Made by a program: the position numbers and the translations under genes. A DNA stretch of 64,000 nt, from positions 372,001 to 436,000 of the forward strand of contig DAIMEJ010000001.1 of NCBI GenBank assembly GCA_036725345.1. The letters run 5' to 3'. Shown piece after piece: positions 53,169 to 61,781 of the stretch. Positions within the stretch are counted from its first letter, which is position 1, and the number at the start of each line of letters is the position of its first letter. The notes beneath the pieces were generated by a model, which saw only the letters and a list, made by a program, of their open reading frames with translations, searched no databases and had not been told where the DNA came from. The DNA is from JAPLJU01 sp036725345 (GTDB lineage Bacteria > Desulfobacterota > Syntrophia > Syntrophales > UBA2192).

Positions 53169-54653
53169 TTAGGGCACCCTCGTTGTCTTTTCCATCGCCA
53201 GCCGGTAGAGACCCTCGTACTTCCGGGCCGACTCTTCCCAGGTGAATCGTTTTTCCATGGCACGGCGGATCAAGACCCCCATGGCCTGTCCATTGTTGTA
53301 ATAAGTGTGAACCGCCCACCCTATCGTGTTGAAAAGGGCCTCCGCCGTGAGATCGTAAAACTTGAACCCCGTTCCCCCGAGCGTCGCCTCGTTGAAATTC
53401 TCCACGGTGTCATTCAATCCCCCCGTGGCGCGCACGATGGGCAGTGTCCCGTAACACAGGCTGTACATCTGCGTGAGCCCGCAGGGCTCGAACCGGGAAG
53501 GGAGAAGAAAAAAATCGGCCCCCGCCATAATCTTGTGAGCCATGGCGTTGTCGAAACCGATCCTGCAGGCGAACTTCATCGGATGGCTCCGCGCGAGCTC
53601 CTCGAAAAAGGAGTGAGACCAGGGCTCACCGGAACCCAGAAGCACGATCTGAACGTCGAGGTTGAGGATGCGATGAGAGGCTTCAGCCAGAATGTCGATG
53701 CCTTTCTGTTTGACCAGGCGGGAGACCAGTCCGAACAGCGGGACATCGGGCCGCTCCGGCAGACCGATGGCCCGCTGGAGATCCCTTTTACAGAGACGCT
53801 TTCCCAAAAGATCGTCCCTCGAGTAGTTCGCAGCGATCAGGGGATCCTCTTCAGGATTCCACTCGTCGTAGTCAACACCGTTTAGAATGCCGTAGAGATC
53901 AAGGAAGCGGTCGCGCAATACCCCGTCGATTCCGTAGGCAAACTCCGGGTACTGAATCTCCCCGACATAGGTGGGGCTCACCGTGTTTATGAGCGTGGCA
54001 TGATAGATGCCCCCCTTCAGAAGGTTCACGCGGTCGAAGAATTCAAGCTCGCGGTAGTGAAAGTGCTCCCAGCCGATTTCAAGGATGTCCATCAGACTTT
54101 TTTCGAAGACCCCCTGGTGCAGCATGTTGTGGATGGTGAGGAGGCTTGCCGAATTTGTTATGGACGGGTCTTCCCGATAAAGGGTGTTCAGGAACACCGG
54201 GATGACGGCTGTCTGCCAGTCATGCACGTGAATGATGTCGGGTGTCAGCCCGAGGGCCCGCACAAGCTCCAGGGCGGCCCTGGAGAGCATCGCGTAACGT
54301 CGATCATTGTCGGTAAACCCTTCCCCGTCGTACCCGTAGAGGTGCCGCCGTGCATAGTAGGGATCGTAGCGGATGAAATAGGCCATGGCATCCGACCCGG
54401 GGATAGACCCCTCAAGCACCTGGCAGGGGAGCCTTCCCAGGACACCCATGGGTATGTCCATCGTTACCAGCGGCCGGAGGCCGTGCCGTTCCCGATCGAT
54501 AATATCGTAACAGGGTAGAACGACCCGGACATCGTGACCCCATGCGGACAGGGTTCTGGACAACGCATAGATGACAGCCCCCAGCCCCCCCTCCCTGGCA
54601 AAAGGCGACATTTCCGACGCCGTCATGACGATTGCTAAAGGTTTTTGTTCTAT
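53169..54653 (-). CDS. glgA: Glycogen/starch synthase (GT5), apparent AUA start
   Basis: This 494-residue GT5 enzyme has HVHDWQTAVIP, VSRLVKQKGIDIL, and the C-terminal EPCGLTQMYSLCYGTLPIVRATGGLNDTV. The first ATG (54626) would delete the first beta strand, LAIVM. In-frame codons upstream complete it back to an ATA at 54653, which has GGAG seven bases before it; a stop codon lies further up and no ATG, GTG or TTG intervenes. The N-terminal KxGG ADP-glucose motif reads REGG. It is the last gene of the solute operon and would build alpha-1,4 glucan or use NDP-glucose in a related way. Confidence 0.85.
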   Translation of the reverse strand: MEQKPLAIVMTASEMSPFAREGGLGAVIYALSRTLSAWGHDVRVVLPCYDIIDRERHGLRPLVTMDIPMGVLGRLPCQVLEGSIPGSDAMAYFIRYDPYYARRHLYGYDGEGFTDNDRRYAMLSRAALELVRALGLTPDIIHVHDWQTAVIPVFLNTLYREDPSITNSASLLTIHNMLHQGVFEKSLMDILEIGWEHFHYRELEFFDRVNLLKGGIYHATLINTVSPTYVGEIQYPEFAYGIDGVLRDRFLDLYGILNGVDYDEWNPEEDPLIAANYSRDDLLGKRLCKRDLQRAIGLPERPDVPLFGLVSRLVKQKGIDILAEASHRILNLDVQIVLLGSGEPWSHSFFEELARSHPMKFACRIGFDNAMAHKIMAGADFFLLPSRFEPCGLTQMYSLCYGTLPIVRATGGLNDTVENFNEATLGGTGFKFYDLTAEALFNTIGWAVHTYYNNGQAMGVLIRRAMEKRFTWEESARKYEGLYRLAMEKTTRVP

Positions 54654-54665
54654 CGTGCTGCTCCT

Positions 54666-54812
54666 TTATGCCATGCTTGCAACAATGAATACACCCGTGA
54701 GGCGTACCGCAGGGCCCGGGAGGGCCGTGACAGATGCGATCCGTGAAGTGATTTTTAAAACGGAGCCCATGAAGATGACTCCCGTCAACAAGGCGGCGGA
54801 GAAACCTATCAT
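54666..54812 (-). CDS. Small 48-residue membrane ORF between GT81 and glgA
   Basis: An ATG at 54812 overlaps the stop of the GT81 gene (ATGA), and the TAA at 54668-54666 is directly followed by the ribosome site of glgA. The product has a hydrophobic N-terminal helix (MIGFSAALLTGVIFMGSVL), a short loop, and a second hydrophobic stretch (LTGVFIVASMA). AGAGGG is 11 bases upstream of the ATG. I know no family. The exact packing between its neighbours is the main evidence that it is translated. Confidence 0.55.
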   Translation of the reverse strand: MIGFSAALLTGVIFMGSVLKITSRIASVTALPGPAVRLTGVFIVASMA

Positions 54813-56020
54813 GCCCGATTTTCCCTCTCTATCGATTCGCTCATTCTTTCCATGAAGTCGGGGATGGCGGCGTTCACCCGCACCCAGGCCGACAGCATTG
54901 GAATCCCGATGGGGTCCTCCATGAATTCAGTCTGTGCCGACCGCAAAGATTCAACAAAAACTTCCACTGCTTCGATCTCCCCGTGACGGTCATAGACCAG
55001 CCCGTTGATCAGCGACAACCCGTGATACTTTTCGATGGCCAGGCGGGCTTCCTGGATGTAGGCCGTCAGCATGGTGCGAAAGAAGGCCTCACTCAGGACG
55101 GTCCCATCCTGGCTCAGGAACCGCAGGAGCGCTTTGGCAATGTCCCGCGCCATGCGGTTCAGTCCCTCGTTCGGCCTGCTCTTCTCGATGACCTGGTGTT
55201 TGTGTTCATAAGTCTCCATGATCTCGACCTGACAGATGCGGTTAATCGATGCCTTCTGATAGATTTCGCTCAGAAGCGAAACCTCGAGACCCCAGGTCGG
55301 CGATATCCGTATGCCGCGGGCGAGGTTTGCAATCAGTGCAAACTCGCCGGAAAGTGCGTACCGGAAATTGTCCAGGTAAGACAGAAAGGCGTTGGACCCT
55401 ATGATGCGCCTGAGCGTCCGAATCAGCGGGGTGTAAAAAAGACGCGTGACCCGGCCGTAAAGTCTGTCGGTCACCCGGGCGTAATACCCTTTGCTGAATT
55501 CGAAATCCGTTGCGGGGTGAATGACGGGGTAAACGAGCCTGGCGAGAAGTTCACGTTTATAATTGATGATGTCGCAGTCGTGAAGCGCGATGGCGTATAC
55601 TTCTCTATCGGAGAGGATATACCCCAAGGTCATCCAGACGGATTGTCCCTTTCCAGGATTGTCCAGGTTGAAGTCGGACCAGCGAAGCTCATCATAAAAG
55701 GACTGCATGGCCGGGCCGTCATGCCACACGACCCGGACGTCCGTTGAAACTTGAGACATCCACTGTTTAGCCTTTTTGAATTCCTCCTCTGTCGCCCGGT
55801 CCAGTGAAAGAACGATGCGATGGAGGTATCCGACCTCCTTGAGCTCTTCGATGATGCGGGGCATGGCGGGTGTTTCGAACTCCGAGAAAAGGGCGGGCAG
55901 AAGTAGAACGATCTTTCGCCCCCTCGATATCCCCTTCAGTTCGTTTTCGAGCTCCTCGACGGGGTAATCCCTCAGCTTTTGCAGAGTCGTAATCATCCCG
56001 TGCTGCCAGAAATCAGCCAT
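54809..56020 (-). CDS. gpgS: Glucosyl-3-phosphoglycerate synthase-like glycosyltransferase (GT81)
   Basis: This 403-residue GT-A enzyme has a nucleotide-sugar domain (KIVLLLPALFSEFETPAMPRI), PGKGQSVWMTLGYIL, the metal motif region IALHDCDI, then FSKGYYARVTDRLYGRVTRLFYTPLI and ISPTWGLEVSLLSE with QVEIMETYEHKHQ. These fit GpgS, which joins glucose from NDP-glucose to 3-phosphoglycerate. The HAD phosphatase upstream in the operon could then give glucosylglycerate, an osmolyte. Overlaps with its neighbours on both sides show coupling. Confidence 0.8.
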   Translation of the reverse strand: MADFWQHGMITTLQKLRDYPVEELENELKGISRGRKIVLLLPALFSEFETPAMPRIIEELKEVGYLHRIVLSLDRATEEEFKKAKQWMSQVSTDVRVVWHDGPAMQSFYDELRWSDFNLDNPGKGQSVWMTLGYILSDREVYAIALHDCDIINYKRELLARLVYPVIHPATDFEFSKGYYARVTDRLYGRVTRLFYTPLIRTLRRIIGSNAFLSYLDNFRYALSGEFALIANLARGIRISPTWGLEVSLLSEIYQKASINRICQVEIMETYEHKHQVIEKSRPNEGLNRMARDIAKALLRFLSQDGTVLSEAFFRTMLTAYIQEARLAIEKYHGLSLINGLVYDRHGEIEAVEVFVESLRSAQTEFMEDPIGIPMLSAWVRVNAAIPDFMERMSESIERENRA

Positions 56021-57278
56021 CGTGCGCCTCCTTTTCCCAGATTTTGATCAGGTAGTCTTTCATCCTCTCAAATTCGAGCGCGTGCTGTTCGAAAGAGCGT
56101 TCCGCACTTTCGGGATCCAGATCTTTCAGCTCATTGATCAGGCTTGCCACCCTCGCGTTGTAGAGAGGAACCAGGGTGTCGAGGACCTTGAAGCGCTGCC
56201 TGGGTGTCGAATGAAACTGACGTGCGTACCGATACACGATACGAACCCATGTTTGGACGGGGAGATAAAAATCTTCCTTTTTCCTGACCGCCACAAGATC
56301 TTTGACCACCTCGAGGTCGCGTGCCTCGATGAAACGGTCCCACACACCCGCGAAATTATTGTAGCCCACCCTGAAATACTCGATGAGACTGTCCTGATCG
56401 ATGTCGAAGGCGGAAGGTTCGGTCTTCACCTCCTCTCCCAGGACAGGTATGTCACGGGACCCTTTGATCTTCTTCCAAAAATCCAAATTCTGCTCCATGA
56501 GCTGGAAAACGGTGCCGACGACCTGCCGGAACATCGGACCGAGATCCGCGGCTGGATCTTTCTCCCCATGCACCTTGATCCCCAGACGGGCCTGACAGAT
56601 CTTGAACCCGCCTACAATCGCCGTCGTCGTCATCCAGATGTCGATCCCAAACCGAGCCACATCGGTTTCCCAGACATCCTGGTCGTAATAATACTTCACA
56701 AGCCTCTGGGACATTCCGAAATCATCTCCGATGGGTTGTCGAATGCGGCATCCATACAGAGCCCGCGTGAGGTTGTAAGCGATGGTGTTGGTGATCGTAC
56801 CGTCGAGTTTGTACCGGCGATAATAGGGCGCAACGAAGTCATAACCCGCATGAACGGGCTCCAGAACGTTGCGGATCCAATCGGGTGTGATGGATATGAG
56901 GTCCGAGTCGAACACGGCGACCGCCTTGGCTTTGAAAAAATTGGCGACTTCGAAAACAGACCGCAGGCCGGAACCCTTGCCCGGTAACCCTCTGTAGATG
57001 GTAACGATTTTCTGAATGTTGTATGATGGAATCTGGACCAGGTTGGCGATTTCGCGCGTGTCGTCCGTCGACCCTCCGTCGGAAACCATGATTACCGCCT
57101 TGGAGTCCGGATAGTACTTTTCCAGCCCGGTGGCGATGGTCTGGATGACGTGAACGATGGATGACCCGCTGAAATAGGCGGGGACTCCGATGACGATGTC
57201 CGCGTGTCCCAGACGCTCGATTTGTTTTCTGACATGCTCACGGAGGGTTGTTGAAAAACGCATGGTTTGATCCGTCAT
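56013..57278 (-). CDS. GT-A glycosyltransferase, GT78/mannosylglycerate-synthase-like
   Basis: This 421-residue protein has a GT-A fold with MVSDGGSTDDT, a PGKGSGLRSVFEVA segment, the metal motif VFDSDLISITPDWI and FGIDIWMTTTAIVGGFKI followed by GIKVHGEKDP. This order resembles mannosylglycerate synthase (GT78) and the related GT81 group. In this operon it may add mannose to glycerate or glucosylglycerate, giving mannosylglycerate or mannosylglucosylglycerate, but the sugar donor cannot be read from sequence. A C-terminal part of some 130 residues is helical and specific to this group. It overlaps the GT81 gene by 8 bp. Confidence 0.65.
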   Translation of the reverse strand: MTDQTMRFSTTLREHVRKQIERLGHADIVIGVPAYFSGSSIVHVIQTIATGLEKYYPDSKAVIMVSDGGSTDDTREIANLVQIPSYNIQKIVTIYRGLPGKGSGLRSVFEVANFFKAKAVAVFDSDLISITPDWIRNVLEPVHAGYDFVAPYYRRYKLDGTITNTIAYNLTRALYGCRIRQPIGDDFGMSQRLVKYYYDQDVWETDVARFGIDIWMTTTAIVGGFKICQARLGIKVHGEKDPAADLGPMFRQVVGTVFQLMEQNLDFWKKIKGSRDIPVLGEEVKTEPSAFDIDQDSLIEYFRVGYNNFAGVWDRFIEARDLEVVKDLVAVRKKEDFYLPVQTWVRIVYRYARQFHSTPRQRFKVLDTLVPLYNARVASLINELKDLDPESAERSFEQHALEFERMKDYLIKIWEKEAHDG

Positions 57279-58588
57279 TTTCCTTCCCCGACGTATAAAA
57301 TACTGATGTCCATTACATTCGTACCTGTATCGCCCGTATAAAGGAGACCCCCGGTTTGTTTGAAGAAGTTGTGGGAATCATTATTCTTCAGGTAGTCGTC
57401 AACACGGAGGTTCAGGTGCATCGCTTTTTGATAACTCCTGGAGTCGACGACGGCGCCGGCGGCGTCAGAGTTTCCGTCTATGCCGTCACTCCCGGCACTC
57501 AGGAACGTCATCTCCTTCCTGGTACCGATTTCCCTCAACGCGGCCAGACACATCTCCTGGTTCCTGCCCCCCCTCCCGGTTCCTTTCACATCGACCGTGG
57601 TTTCACCGCCGAAGATCAAAGCGACGGGACCCTTGAATGGGCGGCCCTTTTTCATCACCTCCTCCCCGATGGCGATGATGGCCCGGGCCGCTTCTTTGGC
57701 CTCGCCTCTCAGGCCGGAGGTCATGATGCGGGAGCGGATCCCGAGGGATTCGAAAATCCTCTTCGCCTCCTCCAGCAGGATGGAATTGCTTCCGATGACG
57801 AGGTGACGAATGTTGGGATTCTCTTGTTCGGGTGTGTCTTCCATCTCCGCCTTCAGACCCCTGATGATAACCCGCTTCACCGATGCGGGAAGCCGGTTCC
57901 AGAGATCGTGTTTTTGCAGGATGTCACGGGTGTCGGCATAACTCGAACGATCCCGATAGAGCGGAGCCGAACCGATGGCCTCGAGGTCATCGCCGATGAC
58001 GTCGGAGATCACGAGGACAACCCCTCTCGCCCGGCTCATCCGCCCGAGACGCCCGCCCTTGACGGCAGAGAGATGTTTTCTCACGACGTTGATGTCGCCG
58101 ATCGGTACGGAGTGCCGCAGGAGAAGCTCCGTTGTTTTCCGCATGTCGGAGAGACGAATCGGCGTCAGGGGCTTTTCCAGCAGAGCGGAACTCCCGCCGG
58201 ACAGCAGATAGATGAAGAAATCCTCCTCGGTCAGACCGGACAATCTGGCCGTCAAAATCTCCGCCGCGCGAACGCTCTTCTCTGTCGGCACGGGATGGGA
58301 ACTTTCGAAAACATCGATATCTTCCAGAGAGACGTTTCGTTCGTTCGAAATGACAAACCCGCCCGCCAGACGACCGCGAAGCACCCTTCTGACCTCCCTG
58401 GCCATCCCCACGGACGCCTTGCCGCTGCCGAAGACATAAATGCCACCGTCTTCATGGAGATGGTATCGCCTGCCCCCGATCCAAAGCTTCCCGCTTTTGA
58501 TCCTGACGGTTTTTTGCATCAGGGTTCGAGGCTGCACTGCGGCCAGAGCTTTTTGAAAGATCTCAGCCAGTATTTTTCTGCAGTTCAT
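57275..58588 (-). CDS. Glycerate kinase (GckA/MOFRL family)
   Basis: This 437-residue protein has the DUF4147 N-terminal domain (YVFGSGKASVGMAREV; YLLSGGSSALLEKPL) and a MOFRL C-terminal domain (LIFGGETTVDVKGTGRGGRNQEM; SAGSDGIDGNSDAAGA). It phosphorylates D-glycerate, mostly at the 2 position in this family. In this operon it may feed or recycle the glycerate part of glucosyl- or mannosylglycerate. It overlaps the next gene by four bases (ATGA) and the phosphatase gene by 26. Confidence 0.88.
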   Translation of the reverse strand: MNCRKILAEIFQKALAAVQPRTLMQKTVRIKSGKLWIGGRRYHLHEDGGIYVFGSGKASVGMAREVRRVLRGRLAGGFVISNERNVSLEDIDVFESSHPVPTEKSVRAAEILTARLSGLTEEDFFIYLLSGGSSALLEKPLTPIRLSDMRKTTELLLRHSVPIGDINVVRKHLSAVKGGRLGRMSRARGVVLVISDVIGDDLEAIGSAPLYRDRSSYADTRDILQKHDLWNRLPASVKRVIIRGLKAEMEDTPEQENPNIRHLVIGSNSILLEEAKRIFESLGIRSRIMTSGLRGEAKEAARAIIAIGEEVMKKGRPFKGPVALIFGGETTVDVKGTGRGGRNQEMCLAALREIGTRKEMTFLSAGSDGIDGNSDAAGAVVDSRSYQKAMHLNLRVDDYLKNNDSHNFFKQTGGLLYTGDTGTNVMDISILYVGEGK

Positions 58589-59390
58589 CGAGCACCCTTT
58601 CGACGGATTCGTTCCAGCCCCGGCTTCCCGGTTTCCCGGCTTTCCTGAGCCGGGGCAAACTGACCTCCTGGTATTGGCCGCCGCTTTGCGGAATCAGAAT
58701 CGGAATGTCCACGCTTTCGAGCATCATCAGATCATTGGGACTGTCCCCCAGTGCGACGGTTACAACACCCCCGGGGCAATGGGCCGCTAAAATCTCTTTT
58801 AATTTCACTACCGCCAGACCTTTGTCCTGATTGGCGCTTATGAGGTGATGGAAACGCCCTCCTGCTGTCACTTTCAGACCTTCCCGTTTGGCCCATTCAT
58901 CAATTTCATCGAGACGGTCAAGGTCTTCGAGTACGAAGGGCTCCGTGTACTCACGCTGCCTGGCCCATTGGGCTTTTTCCTCCGGCAGACCCGTCAGCCG
59001 GGCCACATCGTCCGTCGAAAGATCCCCGAAGCCCTTCACAGGAAATCGGCGTTTCAGGGTATCCAGAAAACGACGTATCTCGCTGTAGGGTCGTCCCAGC
59101 ACAATAACGAGATAAGGGGGCCTCACCGCAACCCCGTCCTCAATCAGAAAGTCGCTGTAGGACGCCGGAAAGTATATAGCGGCCCCGTTCTCGGCGATGA
59201 AAGGGTCCCGAATACCCAATTCCGTCTGCAGAGCCTCGATTTCAACCCTTGTTTTACTGGTTGTCAGGACAAGGGTCACGTCCGATTCCTTTATCCTGGC
59301 CAGCGCGGGGAGTGCCCCTTCGAAGGAATAGCTGTCGTGGTCCAGCAGGCTCCCGTCGAGATCGGTAAAAATGAGGACCCTCCTTTTCAT
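58563..59390 (-). CDS. HAD-IIB phosphatase, mannosyl-3-phosphoglycerate phosphatase-like
   Basis: This 275-residue protein has HAD motif 1 FTDLDGSLLDHD, motif 2 LVLTTSKTRVEIEAL, a C2 cap and motif 4 ALGDSPNDLMML. The segment FIAENGAAIYFP and the cap are typical of MpgP/GpgP. It would dephosphorylate glucosyl- or mannosyl-3-phosphoglycerate made by the neighbouring transferases; it might also cover trehalose-6-phosphate, since otsB here is broken. The ATG at 59390 follows AAGGAGG. The 90 bp upstream to the GT4 stop have no gene. Confidence 0.8.
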   Translation of the reverse strand: MKRRVLIFTDLDGSLLDHDSYSFEGALPALARIKESDVTLVLTTSKTRVEIEALQTELGIRDPFIAENGAAIYFPASYSDFLIEDGVAVRPPYLVIVLGRPYSEIRRFLDTLKRRFPVKGFGDLSTDDVARLTGLPEEKAQWARQREYTEPFVLEDLDRLDEIDEWAKREGLKVTAGGRFHHLISANQDKGLAVVKLKEILAAHCPGGVVTVALGDSPNDLMMLESVDIPILIPQSGGQYQEVSLPRLRKAGKPGSRGWNESVERVLDELQKNTG

Positions 59391-59480
59391 GGTCCTCCTT
59401 CGAATTTCGCTCCGGCCTCCCGCTGATGCCATCCGAAATTGAAACACTCCTTCAACGGTGAGATCGTCGAACGATTCATT

Positions 59481-60719
59481 TCATATCACGATCGTGTGCT
59501 TGCCTTCCGCCCGCATGATCCAGGTGAACAGCGTCAGGTATTCACGGAGGTTCCGGGTGAGGAGAAAGTTGGCACGCACGAACTCCCGGGCCGTTTTCCC
59601 CATGTCGATCATCGTCTCCCGGTGGTGGAGGAGGAAGCGGATCCGGTGTGCAGCCCCCTCCGGTGTGTTGACGAGATAACCCGTGTGATGGTTATAAACC
59701 TGCAGTTGTATCCCCCCCACGTCACCGCCGACGACGGGTTTCCCCTTCCACAGACCCTCCGTGACGGTGAGCCCGAACCCCTCGCGCGTCGACTTCTGGA
59801 TGATAATGTCGGCCAGGCGCTGCAGGGCGTTGACCGTCCGGTGCGAGTTGGGCGGGAGAAGCAGGACGTGGATATCGGGGTCGTCCCCGGCGGCCTCCTT
59901 CACCTCGTCGAGTATCTCCTTCCCCTCCGGGTCATCGGTCGCCCCGCCGCCTGCCAGGACAAGTTGCACCGGCAGGACCTTCCGGAGAAGATGATAGGCC
60001 TGTATGACGCCCACAGGGTCTTTGAAACGGTCGAAACGCGATATCTGCACCAGCAGGGGGCGGCCGGGATCCAACCCGAAGAGATTTCTGACCTTTTCCA
60101 GTTCAGCCTCATCCAGATCGATGTTTTTGTCGCTCAAGGGATCGATGCTCGGCGCGATGACGAACTGGGGATGGGGAAGCAGCTGTGCGAAGGGACCCAT
60201 GGAGAAGATGCTGGCGTCGTATTTCTCCACGTAGGGTCGAAGCGACTTCCAGACGGCGCGCACCGGGTGGCTGATGTCGATGTGGGCCCTCCATATCCAC
60301 TTTCCCTTTCGGCCGGCGCACATGTCGAGAAGGGGGGCCGGCTGGGGGTCGTGGATCACGACGAAGTCCGCAATTTCAAGGTCATTCTTCATCTCGGCGT
60401 AGTTCTGGGCGTTGACTTCAATATAGTTTTCCCAGTCCTTCTGCGTCAGGTTTGCGCCCCTTCCCTGCAGGCCGTTGTGGATCGCCTTTGTGGTACTGAA
60501 AAAAGGCGCCGTCCCCATGATGACGCGCCAGCTGGCGTCCAAGCCGAGGTCCCTCATCAGGGGAACCATCCAGTTCAGGATTTCCGCGACACCCCCCCCC
60601 TCCGCCGTGGAGTTGACATGAAGAACCCGCAACCCCTTCAGTTTCTCGCTGAGGTTTCTCAGCTGGCCAATGACGGGCGCACCCACAACAGGGATGTAAT
60701 CGTCCAGGGAATGATTCAT
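59481..60719 (-). CDS. GT4 glycosyltransferase, trehalose synthase TreT-like
   Basis: This 412-residue protein begins with GLRVLHVNSTAEGGGVAEIL, has FVVIHDPQPAPLL, the WRAHIDISHP segment and the C-terminal E-x7-E region KSTREGFGLTVTEGLWKGKPVV. These match trehalose glycosyltransferring synthase (TreT), which joins NDP-glucose and glucose to trehalose. Some close relatives may use other acceptors such as glucosylglycerate. It overlaps the DUF5752-like gene by four bases. With otsA it gives two possible trehalose routes in one operon. Confidence 0.75.
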   Translation of the reverse strand: MNHSLDDYIPVVGAPVIGQLRNLSEKLKGLRVLHVNSTAEGGGVAEILNWMVPLMRDLGLDASWRVIMGTAPFFSTTKAIHNGLQGRGANLTQKDWENYIEVNAQNYAEMKNDLEIADFVVIHDPQPAPLLDMCAGRKGKWIWRAHIDISHPVRAVWKSLRPYVEKYDASIFSMGPFAQLLPHPQFVIAPSIDPLSDKNIDLDEAELEKVRNLFGLDPGRPLLVQISRFDRFKDPVGVIQAYHLLRKVLPVQLVLAGGGATDDPEGKEILDEVKEAAGDDPDIHVLLLPPNSHRTVNALQRLADIIIQKSTREGFGLTVTEGLWKGKPVVGGDVGGIQLQVYNHHTGYLVNTPEGAAHRIRFLLHHRETMIDMGKTAREFVRANFLLTRNLREYLTLFTWIMRAEGKHTIVI

Positions 60720-61396
60720 CTTTTTCGCCTCTTTGCCTTGGGTGCAAGATTACGCTTGCTCGCAAAAGCCTCAATCAGTTCCTGTCTGATTTCGGGAAGC
60801 GTGTGAAACGTGACATCGATGGCCTGAACGGCCCTGATGTAGTGTTCCCAGTTTCCCTCGCAGCCTTTCAGCCACCCGGTGAAATCGTCCATCCCGCCGG
60901 GGAGCCGCCTCCGGGCCTCCAGCACGTGGAAATAGATGCTGCCCTTCGTCATGCGCGGGATGGCGGCCGACAGTTCGTCGGGGTGACGGATGCGCTGCCC
61001 CGTGTCAAAGACCACCGTTACGGCCTGCATGAAATAAAACGCCTGTCCGGGTCTCGCCCAGGGAATCATGGTGACTTCGCTGAGTCTCTCCTCGATGATC
61101 TCCAGCGTGGCGGACCGCAGTTCCTCCACGGACGTGTAAAGGTAGGGATCGATCATCCCGAGACGTTCCGACAGGACTTGGTCCCCGAGCCTCCATCTCG
61201 CCCAGACGGCGAAATCGTTCCGGTAGTCTGGGTAGTCGAAAGACGGGACGAGCACCGTCTCGCAAAAATGGTGATAGAGCACGTCCGGATGGCACGACAC
61301 GATCCGGTCTCTCAACTCCCGCAGGTTCATGGCCGGCGGAATACCGCTCATCCTCGTCAGAAGAGCACAGTCCTTTATTTCAAAGACATCCATCAT
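60716..61396 (-). CDS. DUF5752-like protein
   Basis: This 226-residue protein has no catalytic motif I recognise. It contains LRELRDRIVSCHPDVLYHHFCETVL, then FAVWARWRLGDQVLSERLGMIDPY, and ends with a helical part and a Lys/Arg-rich tail (KRNLAPKAKRRKR). From memory such proteins (DUF5752) accompany TreT-like transferases; I have not been able to check this. It overlaps the GT4 gene and the otsB remnant by four bases each, so it is coupled to both and may assist the transferase. Confidence 0.6.
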   Translation of the reverse strand: MMDVFEIKDCALLTRMSGIPPAMNLRELRDRIVSCHPDVLYHHFCETVLVPSFDYPDYRNDFAVWARWRLGDQVLSERLGMIDPYLYTSVEELRSATLEIIEERLSEVTMIPWARPGQAFYFMQAVTVVFDTGQRIRHPDELSAAIPRMTKGSIYFHVLEARRRLPGGMDDFTGWLKGCEGNWEHYIRAVQAIDVTFHTLPEIRQELIEAFASKRNLAPKAKRRKR

Positions 61397-61781
61397 TCCC
61401 CCCTTGGGTGTGACCGGATTCCGGCCATTTCCCGGATTTCCTCCACAAGCGCGGCAGGCGATGCCACCGCTCTGGCGCCGGGGACGAGGGGGTTGCGGCC
61501 GATGGAAAGCGCTGCCCCTCCCTCGCGGATTACCCAGCCCATGGCTGTGGCGTCATTCTCGTCGTCACCGGCATAAACCAGCAGCCCCCCGTCAGGCTGG
61601 AAGGAAACCAGTTTGCAGAGATTTTTTACGCCGAAGAGCTTGTCGATTTCGGAAAGAAGCTGCACCTCTCCCCGGCCTCCGGCAGAATTTGCGCCGCCGA
61701 ACGCTCGGGCACCAGATTCGACAGCGTTCCGTCGAAATCGAAAACCCGGAGCCTTGGCCTATCTTTTGCCCGCCGTTTCAT
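61393..61781 (-). pseudogene. otsB: Trehalose-6-phosphate phosphatase remnant (otsB), deleted and frameshifted
   Basis: An ATG at 61781, inside the otsA end, opens a frame with the HAD motif VFDFDGTLSNLVP but hits a stop after about 50 codons. In the next frame, from about 61668, the sequence continues with VQLLSEIDKLFG and then GDDENDATAMGWV, the HAD motif 4 of OtsB, to a stop at 61393. Only about 40 residues separate the two motifs, against over 120 in intact OtsB, so the middle and cap are deleted as well as the frame broken. The downstream half could still be made as a 90-residue protein. Confidence 0.7.
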
